Assembly (NCBI GenBank): GCA_035949255.1
Contig: DASZIL010000050.1
Coordinates: forward strand, 1 to 6,230
Origin: GAS188 sp035949255
GTDB taxonomy: Bacteria; Pseudomonadota; Alphaproteobacteria; Rhizobiales; Beijerinckiaceae
DNA length: 6,230 nt
Reading direction: 5' to 3'
In this document: one piece after another, positions 1 to 5,132 of the stretch
How the letters are laid out: each line of letters opens with the position of its first letter
How positions within the stretch are numbered: position 1 is the first letter of the stretch
Notes under the pieces: generated by a model
Seen by the model: only the letters and a program-made list of their open reading frames with translations
Told to the model about the DNA's origin: nothing
Database searches by the model: none
Program-made: the position numbers and the translations under genes

Positions 1-336
1 CAGTGGCTCTCGGGCGTCTACAAGGACAAGAATTTCGACCTTACCATCATCAGCCATGTCGAGCCGATGGATCTGATGATCTACGCCGATCCGAATTATT
101 ATTTCCAATACGACAGCCAGGCCTTCCGCGACATCATGCAAAAGGCGAACACCACGCTCGATCCGCAGATGCGCAACAAATATCTCGGCGAGGCGCAGAT
201 GCAGCTTGCGACGGATGCGGTGAACGTCTTCCTTTTCCAATTGGCGCAAATCACCGTCGCGAACGCCAAGCTGAAGGGCCTCTGGAAGGATTCGCCTGTC
301 TTCGCGAACGACATGTCGGTCGTCTATTGGGAGTAG
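1..336 (+). CDS. ABC transporter substrate-binding protein, family 5 (C-terminal fragment)
   Basis: This is the last 111 codons of a gene that enters from the left edge in frame 1 and ends at TAG. The protein would be a periplasmic receptor that delivers solute to an ABC importer of the peptide/nickel/opine (SBP_bac_5, DppA/OppA-like) type. The visible part has features typical of the C-terminal lobe of that family: FDLTIISHVEPMD, then IYADPNYYFQYDS, a helical stretch with RNKYLGEAQMQLATDAV, then VFLFQLAQ, and a final LKGLWKD segment ending in YWE. The N-terminus, signal peptide and most of the ligand site lie outside the window, so the substrate cannot be named. A candidate hairpin terminator follows, so this gene probably closes a separate upstream transporter operon. 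Family assignment is fairly secure and rests on remembered sequence style, not a search. Confidence 0.85.
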   Translation, partial: QWLSGVYKDKNFDLTIISHVEPMDLMIYADPNYYFQYDSQAFRDIMQKANTTLDPQMRNKYLGEAQMQLATDAVNVFLFQLAQITVANAKLKGLWKDSPVFANDMSVVYWE

Positions 337-383
337 GTTTGCACGGCTCGGCTAAAGGCAAATCTCGCCGAGGCATCGAGGAA

Positions 384-406
384 CGGGCCTGGTGCCCGGA
401 AGTTTT
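384..406 (+). terminator. Candidate intrinsic terminator after the family 5 binding-protein gene
   Basis: A perfect 5-bp GC stem, CGGGC (384-388) and GCCCG (394-398), encloses the 5-base loop CTGGT. It is followed four bases later by TTTT (403-406). A second, longer-looped inverted repeat just upstream, CTCGGC (347-352) with GCCGAG (367-372), could add to the structure. The U-run is short and not immediately adjacent, so termination would be modest. Its placement 48 bases after the stop codon, between two unrelated genes, supports the call. Confidence 0.45.
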
Positions 407-474
407 CATCCTGGCAAGGGGCGGTCTGGGGTTCTAAACTGAAGCGGGGCGGCGCTGTTCGGAGACGTGCAGCG

Positions 475-1500
475 ATGGCTCGATTTGCGTCAGCATCACG
501 GGGTCCTGCCCTGCTACTCGCCTTCGCCGGTCTTGGGGCGCTTTGGGATTTCCCGCAATGCCAGGCCCAGACCTCGCCTCAACCTCATGCGGCTTTCACG
601 GCGCGCGGCGTTGTCGAACCCGCAGACGGCATTTTGTCGATCGGCACGGCCGCGACCGGCGTCATCGAGCGCATCGGCGCCGAGCCGGGAGAGGTCGTCC
701 ACGCCGGAGACGAGCTCATCAAGATCGATTGCGCTCCGCTCGAGGCCGATATGAAGGCGCTCGCCGGGCAGGCGCAGGCCGCGCAAGCGGTCGATGAGCG
801 CGTGCGCAACGGTTCGCGCCGGCAGGAGATTGCGGTCGGCGAAGCCAATGTCGGCGTCGCCAAGGCGCGCGCCGAGGAAGCCGCGGAGGCGCTGCGTCGC
901 GCCCAGGCGCTCCAGCTCGGCATCAGCGTCACGCAAGCCGTCATGTTGCAGGTCGAGCGCGACGCCCGCATAACAACCGCGCAGCTCGAGGATGCGCGCG
1001 CCCGTCTCGATCTCTTGCGTTCGGGATCTCGCGAGGAAGACATCGCCGAAGCGGACGCCCGCCGAGACGCGGCCTCGGCGGCGCTCGAGGCGGCCCGCGC
1101 GCGGCTTGCCCAATGCACCGTGCGATCGCCGATCGACGGCGTGGTGCTCGAGCAATTGGCCTCGCGCGGCCAATTCGTCACCTCGGCCGTGCCGAGCGTG
1201 CTGTTGCGGGTCGCGAACGACAAGAATCTCGGCATTCGCGCCGAGGTCGAGGCGGCGCATCTTTCCGATCTTTGCATGCACCAGCGCGCTTCGATCGCAA
1301 GGCCCAGCGGATCGGCCGGCGAGCTCGGCGCGAGCGTTACGCGCATCGCGCCGCTCATCGGTGCCTTGTCGCCGGCGGCGCCTCGACAAGGCGAGACCGC
1401 GCCCAACCATGCGGATGCCTTCTTGACGTTCGATCGGCCGCCCACAGGGCTTTATGCCGGCGAGGATGTGACAGTGCGCTTCGAGCCTTGCGGCGCGTGA
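475..1500 (+). CDS. HlyD/YbhG-type periplasmic adaptor (membrane fusion protein)
   Basis: This is a 341-residue periplasmic adaptor of the kind that links an inner-membrane exporter to an outer-membrane channel. The N-terminus looks like a Sec signal: basic residues R3 and R9, a hydrophobic core at about 11-23, and cleavage likely around 30-32. Residues 43-85 form the first half of a biotinyl-lipoyl-like domain (ARGVVEPADG, VHAGDELIKID). Residues 90-212 are an Ala/Glu/Arg-rich coiled-coil hairpin with two related motifs, RNGSRRQEIA (111-120) and RSGSREEDIA (183-192). The second lipoyl half follows (CTVRSPIDGVV, 214-224), then a beta-barrel domain (LGIRAEVEAAHL). C86 and C214 flank the hairpin at the two lipoyl halves and could form a disulfide. 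GGAG at 461-464 lies 10 bases before the ATG and supports the start. No ATPase, permease, RND or TolC gene adjoins it, and the next gene is convergent, so the exporter partner is unknown. Confidence 0.85.
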   Translation: MARFASASRGPALLLAFAGLGALWDFPQCQAQTSPQPHAAFTARGVVEPADGILSIGTAATGVIERIGAEPGEVVHAGDELIKIDCAPLEADMKALAGQAQAAQAVDERVRNGSRRQEIAVGEANVGVAKARAEEAAEALRRAQALQLGISVTQAVMLQVERDARITTAQLEDARARLDLLRSGSREEDIAEADARRDAASAALEAARARLAQCTVRSPIDGVVLEQLASRGQFVTSAVPSVLLRVANDKNLGIRAEVEAAHLSDLCMHQRASIARPSGSAGELGASVTRIAPLIGALSPAAPRQGETAPNHADAFLTFDRPPTGLYAGEDVTVRFEPCGA

Positions 1501-1527
1501 TCGGTCGAGTGCCCCAGCGACCGGATC
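1499..1527. terminator. Hairpin between convergent genes, possible bidirectional terminator
   Basis: CGGTCG (1502-1507) pairs perfectly with CGACCG (1518-1523) around a 10-base loop. GAT at 1499-1501 can extend the stem with ATC at 1525-1527 if one G (1524) is bulged. It fills the 25-bp gap between the adaptor gene and the convergent regulator gene and overlaps both stop codons. There is no T-tract on either side, so it may only pause polymerase or block readthrough weakly. Confidence 0.35.
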
Positions 1528-2173
1528 AGAAGGTCGGCGGCGTGTTGATCCAGATCACTTGGGTCTCGGTCGCTCCGGGGTTCGAGTAGCCATGCGGGAG
1601 ATGCGAGGGAAAGAAGAAGGAATCTCCCGCGCTCAACAGATAGGTCTTGTCGTCGATGCGAAGCTCGAGCTCTCCTTTCAGGATGTAGCCGATCTCCTCG
1701 CCCTCATGCTCGATCCGCCCGTCGCTCTCTCCGCCCGGATCGATGCGGTGGATATTGGCTTGCAGAAGCGTGCTTCTCGCCTGCGAAAGAAGGCGCTCCA
1801 GCACGATGCCCTTGCCGTGGCGCAGCGGATCCATGCGGATCAGCGGGCGCGAGCCCGGCCGGAAAATCTGAACCGAACTCTCGTCGGGCCCATCGGAAAA
1901 CAAGGCCGCGATATTGGTCTCGAGGACGCGCACGAGCTTGTGGAGGGTGGCGAGCGAAGGGTTCACCTTGTCGTTCTCGATCTTGGAGACGAAGCTTTCC
2001 GAGCAGCCCACCTGATCCGCGACCGCGCGCAAGGACAAACCCTTGGTCAGGCGCGCATGACGCAGCCGAACACCGATGGCGACGGCACTGGCTTGTGCGT
2101 CGGCGCCGAATCCTGTTTGCAAAATCCGTTTTTTCCCGATGGACACTATCGATGCTCTTTCTGTCACTTGCAT
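1526..2173 (-). CDS. XRE-family transcriptional regulator with C-terminal cupin domain
   Basis: This 215-residue cytoplasmic regulator combines an HTH_3 (XRE) DNA-binding domain at about 33-90 with a cupin_2 sensor domain at about 140-210. The helix-turn-helix is visible at about 47-67 (LRAVADQVGCSES, then FVSKIEN), followed by the typical VNPSLATLHKL. The cupin shows IDPGGES, IEHEGEEIGYILKGELEL (155-172) and AGDSFFFPSHLPHGY (182-196), with H156, E159/E160, H191 and H194 as possible ligand or metal residues. This is the PuuR-like architecture, in which the cupin senses a small nitrogen compound or its breakdown product. The gene is divergent from the catabolic operon starting at 2304, and the shared intergenic region has repeated half-sites, so it is probably the local regulator. 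The ATG at 2173 has no clear Shine-Dalgarno. A GTG at 2146-2144 (codon 10) has GAAAGAG eight bases upstream and could be the true start; both keep the whole HTH. Confidence 0.88.
   Translation of the reverse strand: MQVTERASIVSIGKKRILQTGFGADAQASAVAIGVRLRHARLTKGLSLRAVADQVGCSESFVSKIENDKVNPSLATLHKLVRVLETNIAALFSDGPDESSVQIFRPGSRPLIRMDPLRHGKGIVLERLLSQARSTLLQANIHRIDPGGESDGRIEHEGEEIGYILKGELELRIDDKTYLLSAGDSFFFPSHLPHGYSNPGATETQVIWINTPPTF
2163..2170. promoter_or_regulatory. Outlying operator-like half-site at the regulator start codon
   Basis: GTCACTTG here matches the GTGACTTG copies at 2228-2235 and 2243-2250 with one change. It also shares the following context: CATAGGAAT here against TAGGAAA after the first intergenic copy. 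It covers codons 2-4 of the regulator gene, so binding there would fit autoregulation. The match is short and chance is possible. Confidence 0.3.
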
Positions 2174-2184
2174 AGGAATACTCG

Positions 2185-2190
2185 ATTATG
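2185..2190 (-). promoter_or_regulatory. Possible -10 element for the leftward regulator gene
   Basis: Read on the minus strand the bases are CATAAT, five of six matching TATAAT, in a locally AT-rich stretch. The hexamer 17 bases upstream is a poor -35 match, so the promoter would be weak or regulator-dependent. Transcription starting about seven bases downstream would leave only a few untranslated bases before the ATG at 2173, giving a nearly leaderless mRNA, or about 30 bases before the alternative GTG at 2146. Confidence 0.25.
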
Positions 2191-2220
2191 GCTCTTGAAG
2201 CCAGTAGTATGACTCTGTGG

Positions 2221-2255
2221 CAAGTCGGTGACTTGTAGGAAAGTGACTTGACAAG
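2221..2255. promoter_or_regulatory. Operator-like repeat cluster in the divergent promoter region
   Basis: A perfect inverted repeat, CAAGTC (2221-2226), GGT, GACTTG (2230-2235), is followed by a second GTGACTTG at 2243-2250, exactly 15 bp after the copy at 2228-2235. That second copy forms another small palindrome, CTTG-A-CAAG (2247-2255). The cluster lies upstream of and overlaps the -35 box of the rightward operon and sits between two divergent genes, one of which encodes an XRE regulator. A dimeric HTH protein binding here would compete with RNA polymerase. Assigning it to this regulator is inference from position and symmetry. Confidence 0.55.
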
Positions 2256-2275
2256 ATTTGGCCCGGTGCTAGCCT
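2248..2275 (+). promoter_or_regulatory. Candidate sigma-70 promoter of the rightward operon
   Basis: TTGACA (2248-2253) is a perfect -35 consensus. TAGCCT (2270-2275), 16 bases later, is a weak -10 match (T, A and final T). A start near 2282 would give a leader of roughly 20 bases containing the GGAGG Shine-Dalgarno at 2291-2295. The -35 overlaps a GACTTG half-site, which fits repression by a protein bound there. Confidence 0.5.
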
Positions 2276-2303
2276 TCGAGGGCGCTAATCGGAGGGTGCA
2301 ACG

Positions 2304-2915
2304 GTGCTCGGCAAGATTCAGCAAAGCTATCGTATCCCGGCGCGCACCGGCCGTGCCTTCGCGGTGGCGAAGGGAGATCTGATCAAGATCACGGATTGCA
2401 AAGGTGCGCAGCCGGTCGATTTCTGGGCCTTCAATAAGAAAGACCTGTCCGAATACCTGTCGTGCATGCACACCAAGCCGTCGATCGAAAAGCTCTTCCC
2501 GCGCGAGGGCGACGCGGCCTACACCAACCCTCGCCGTCCGATCGTCACGCTCATCGAGGACCACTCGCCCGGCCAGCACGACATGCAATATGCCGCCTGC
2601 GACCGCTGGCGTTACATCGAATTGGGCGGGCCTGAGCACGCCGATCACGCGAGTTGCGAAAACAATCTGCATCGGGCGCTGGAGGGCCTTTCCATCAAGC
2701 TCCCTTTTACGCCGCAGCCGTGGAACCTCTTCACCAATTTCTTCATCAACCCGGACGGCACCTTCACCATCAAGGCGCCCGAATCCAAGCCCGGCGACTA
2801 CGTGATCCTGAGAGCCGAGCTCGACGCCTATGTCGTGCTCTCCGCCTGCCCGCAAGACTTCAACGACACTTGCGGCGGGAATCCGACCGACGTCCTCGCC
2901 GAGGTCGGGAGGTGA
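2304..2915 (+). CDS. DUF1989 family protein (urea carboxylase-associated / carboxyguanidine deiminase superfamily)
   Basis: This 203-residue protein has no signal peptide and is presumably cytoplasmic. It spans a DUF1989 domain over nearly its whole length. Visible signatures are GDLIKITDCKGAQPVDFWAF (24-43), CMHT (54-57), FPREGDAAYTNPRRPI with TLIEDHSPGQHD (82-93), DHASCENN (114-121), NLFTNFFINPDG (141-152) and SACPQDFNDTCGGNPTD (180-196). The family includes the paired urea-amidolyase-associated proteins, now known as carboxyguanidine deiminase subunits in guanidine breakdown. Here only one copy is seen and no urea carboxylase is in the window, so a C-N hydrolase or deaminase role on another ureido or guanidino compound is possible. 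The GTG start has GGAGG at 2291-2295, eight bases upstream, and no other start precedes the conserved region. It is the first gene of the operon and its stop overlaps the next start as GTGA. Confidence 0.85.
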   Translation: MLGKIQQSYRIPARTGRAFAVAKGDLIKITDCKGAQPVDFWAFNKKDLSEYLSCMHTKPSIEKLFPREGDAAYTNPRRPIVTLIEDHSPGQHDMQYAACDRWRYIELGGPEHADHASCENNLHRALEGLSIKLPFTPQPWNLFTNFFINPDGTFTIKAPESKPGDYVILRAELDAYVVLSACPQDFNDTCGGNPTDVLAEVGR

Positions 2916-4174
2916 TCGAGGCGCTCGCCATCAAGATCGACGTCGACCGAATTCGCACGCGACATGGGGCGCTGGCCGCCATCGGCGCGACAGGGCGTGG
3001 CGGTATCGATCGTCAGGCGCTCACCGAAGCGGAGATCGAGGCGCGAGCGCTCGTCATCGACTGGGCGCGTTCGCGCGCCTATGCGCTCAGCGTCGATCCG
3101 ATCGGCAATCTCTTCATTCGCCGGCCGGGACGCAAGCAGGACGCCGCGCCCGTACTCGCCGGCTCCCATCTCGACAGCCAGCCGAACGGCGGAAATTTCG
3201 ACGGTGTCTACGGGGTGCTGGCGGCCCTCGAGGTGCTCGAGGCGCTCGATGACGGCTCGGTCGAGACGGATCGGCCGATCGAGGTCGTGGTCTGGACGAA
3301 TGAGGAGGGCGCTCGTTTCCAGCCCACCACCATGGGCTCGGCCGTCTATGTCGGCGCGCTTCCCTTGCAGCAGGCGCTCGCGGCGCGCAGCAAGGACGGG
3401 ATGACCGTGTCGGAGGCGCTCGCGTTCATGCACCGCAAACTGCCTCACTGCGCGCCTCGCGCGCTGGCAACCCCTCTCCACGCCTATGTCGAAGCCCATA
3501 TCGAGCAGGGCCCCATCCTTGAGACCGCGCGCCGGAAGATCGGCGTCGTGCTCGGCATCCAAGGCTTGCGGCAATACGCCATCACGGTGGAGGGCACGGA
3601 AGCGCACGCCGGCACCACGCCGCGCCTTCGGCGCCGGGACGCCTTCGTCGCCGCCCGGCGCATCGCGGCCGAGCTCGACCGGATCGCGACCGACGCCCAC
3701 GACATCGCCCGCCTGACGATCGGACGCTTCGAGGTTTCGCCCGGGACAACGAACACCATCCCCGGAAAGGTGACGATGACCGTGGACATCCGCCACCCCG
3801 ACGAAGACGAGCTCGAACGGCTCGATCGGGCGATCCATGAGATCTGTCGCACCGAGGCGGAGCCTTGCAGCGCGAGCGTCGAGACCCTGTTGACCTCGCG
3901 CGGCGTGAGCTTCGCCGCAAGCGTGGTCGAGGCGGTGCGCGAAGAGGCAGCCCGGCTCGGCCACGGCGCGCTCGACATCATGTCGGGAGCAACCCATGAC
4001 GCCGCCTTCCTGGCACGTCTGTGTCCGAGCGGGATGATCTTCGTTCCCTGTCGCGACGGCATCAGCCACAACGAGGCCGAATTCACCTCGCTCGACGACA
4101 TGGTCGCGGGCACCGAGGTCCTTGCCGGGGTGGTAGAGCGGCTGTCGCGCCTCAAGGCCGAGGTCGCCGCATGA
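2912..4174 (+). CDS. M20-family Zn-dependent amidohydrolase (hydantoinase/carbamoylase, allantoate amidohydrolase type)
   Basis: This 420-residue cytoplasmic enzyme is expected to hydrolyse a carbamoyl or ureido C-N bond, as N-carbamoyl-L-amino-acid hydrolases and allantoate amidohydrolases do. Metal-site motifs are in order: GSHLDS (84-89, H86), GNFDGVYG (94-101, D97), NEEGARF (130-136, E131/E132) and HIEQGP (196-201, H196). The inserted dimerisation domain begins with GTEAHAGTTP (228-237) and contains PGTTNTIPG (277-285). SGATHDAAF (358-366) and GISHNEAEF (383-391, H386) complete the active site. The length is typical of the family and no key residue appears missing. The GTG at 2912 overlaps the previous stop, with GAGG at 2901-2904 seven bases upstream; the open frame extends further upstream, but only inside the DUF1989 gene. 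The stop overlaps the next ATG as ATGA, so translation is probably coupled. Family members cannot be told apart by substrate from sequence alone. Confidence 0.92.
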   Translation: MIEALAIKIDVDRIRTRHGALAAIGATGRGGIDRQALTEAEIEARALVIDWARSRAYALSVDPIGNLFIRRPGRKQDAAPVLAGSHLDSQPNGGNFDGVYGVLAALEVLEALDDGSVETDRPIEVVVWTNEEGARFQPTTMGSAVYVGALPLQQALAARSKDGMTVSEALAFMHRKLPHCAPRALATPLHAYVEAHIEQGPILETARRKIGVVLGIQGLRQYAITVEGTEAHAGTTPRLRRRDAFVAARRIAAELDRIATDAHDIARLTIGRFEVSPGTTNTIPGKVTMTVDIRHPDEDELERLDRAIHEICRTEAEPCSASVETLLTSRGVSFAASVVEAVREEAARLGHGALDIMSGATHDAAFLARLCPSGMIFVPCRDGISHNEAEFTSLDDMVAGTEVLAGVVERLSRLKAEVAA

Positions 4175-5073
4175 TCAAGAACCCGGTCCCTTGGCCCAAC
4201 GGGGCGCGCTGCGCGGTCGCGTTCACGCTCGACATGGACGCCGATTCGATTCTTCACCTCGCCCACCCGGATCGCGCGCATCAAATGGTGGCGACCTTGT
4301 CGATGCTGCGTTACGGCCCGCTCGTCGCCATTCCACGCATCCTCGAAACCTGGCGCAAATTCGACCTCAAGCAGAGCTTCTTCATTCCCGCCTGGTGCAT
4401 CGAAAGCTATCCGGGCGTGGTCGAGGCGATCCTGCGCGACGGTCATGAGATCGGCCACCACGGCTACATCCACGAGCACCCGAACGAGCTTTCGCGCGAC
4501 GAGGAGCTGTACTGGCTGCAGCGCGGCATCGAGGTCATCGTCAAGCACACGGGCCAAAGGCCGCGCGGCTGGCGGGCCCCCCTCTACAACTTCTCGAACC
4601 ACTCGGCCGAGCTGCTGCTCCAGGAAGGCTTTCTCTACGACGCCTCGCTGATGGGAGACGATGTTCCCTATCTGCTGCGCTGCAAAGCAGGCGAGCTCGT
4701 CGAGCTTCCCTCGCATTGGGGCTTGGACGACTGGCCGCAATTCACCCACAGCCTCGACCTCGGCTACCAGAAGCCCATCCGCGCGCCCGAAAGGGCCTGG
4801 GAGGTCTTTTGGGCGGAATTCGAGGCGGCCTTCGACTATGGCGGGCTGTGGATCGCCGTCTGGCACCCGATGGTGTCGGGGCGCCTCGCGCGCTGGCGCC
4901 ACACCGAGAAGATGATCGAGGCGATGCTCGCCAAGGGCGGTGTCTGGATAACCACGCTCGAGGAGATCGCGCGCCATGTCCGCTCCTGCATCGACGCCGG
5001 CACCTTTACGCCTCGCGTCGATGAGCTGCCCTATTACAAGGCCCCGGTTCGCGTGAAAGGCCCTTCGCCCTAG
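4171..5073 (+). CDS. Polysaccharide deacetylase (NodB-fold) family hydrolase, HpPgdA/PuuE-like
   Basis: This 300-residue protein has no signal peptide or membrane segment, so it probably acts in the cytoplasm on a small molecule rather than on cell-wall glycan. The NodB motifs are present in the variant form of the HpPgdA/PuuE branch: TLDMDADS (19-26) in place of TFDDG, giving D21 as possible base and D23 as metal ligand. GHHGYIHEHP (95-104) supplies H97 and H101, RGWRAPLYN (132-140) is motif 3, and WHPMVSGRLAR (231-241) is a late motif near the catalytic centre. The branch contains the PuuE-type allantoinase as well as deacetylases, and the adjoining M20 gene favours a role in opening a cyclic ureide or removing an acyl group. 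The ATG overlaps the preceding stop, with GAGG at 4160-4163 seven bases upstream. An in-frame extension to 4021 lies wholly inside the M20 gene and is discounted. Confidence 0.88.
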   Translation: MIKNPVPWPNGARCAVAFTLDMDADSILHLAHPDRAHQMVATLSMLRYGPLVAIPRILETWRKFDLKQSFFIPAWCIESYPGVVEAILRDGHEIGHHGYIHEHPNELSRDEELYWLQRGIEVIVKHTGQRPRGWRAPLYNFSNHSAELLLQEGFLYDASLMGDDVPYLLRCKAGELVELPSHWGLDDWPQFTHSLDLGYQKPIRAPERAWEVFWAEFEAAFDYGGLWIAVWHPMVSGRLARWRHTEKMIEAMLAKGGVWITTLEEIARHVRSCIDAGTFTPRVDELPYYKAPVRVKGPSP

Positions 5074-5132
5074 CTCGATCACAACACTGTCGAGGCCGAT
5101 TCGACCATCGACGCCGACCAGAGGAGGAAATC
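5074..5132 (+). promoter_or_regulatory. Operon-internal leader with strong Shine-Dalgarno for the binding-protein gene
   Basis: This is the only sizeable gap inside the operon (59 bp). AGGAGG at 5122-5127, five bases before the ATG, is the strongest ribosome-binding site in the window, as expected for an abundantly made periplasmic binding protein. CTCGA (5074-5078) and TCGAG (5090-5094) could form a weak hairpin with an 11-base loop; without a T-tract it is not a convincing terminator. No clear promoter is seen, so cotranscription with the upstream genes is likely. Confidence 0.6.

Noticed and set aside
541..570. A lipoprotein signal in the adaptor around C29
   Set aside because: The residues before C29 (DFPQ) do not fit a lipobox, so ordinary Sec cleavage is more likely.
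585..1445. Long minus-strand open frames opposite the adaptor gene
   Set aside because: Codon-bias shadows of the adaptor gene: low-complexity Ala/Ser/Arg composition and no domain.
2174..2303. A guanidine-type (ykkC) or other riboswitch ahead of the DUF1989 gene
   Set aside because: The predicted leader from the TTGACA promoter is only about 20 bases, and no ykkC consensus elements are visible in the intergenic region.
1704..2855. A 383-codon minus-strand open frame running across the regulator, the divergent intergenic region and the DUF1989 gene
   Set aside because: It overlaps the true regulator in another frame and is antisense to a well-supported gene; its sequence shows no family signature.
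2654..2911. Upstream extension of the M20 hydrolase frame
   Set aside because: The extension lies entirely within the DUF1989 gene. The family N-terminus aligns with the GTG at 2912, which has a suitable Shine-Dalgarno and a normal family length.
3484..5082. A 532-codon minus-strand open frame across the M20 and deacetylase-like genes
   Set aside because: It is antisense to two genes with clear family motifs, is Arg/Ala/Ser-rich in the manner of GC-rich shadow frames, and shows no recognisable domain.
5074..5094. A terminator between the deacetylase-like gene and the PotD-like gene
   Set aside because: The 5-bp stem with an 11-base loop and no T-tract is too weak; cotranscription is more plausible.
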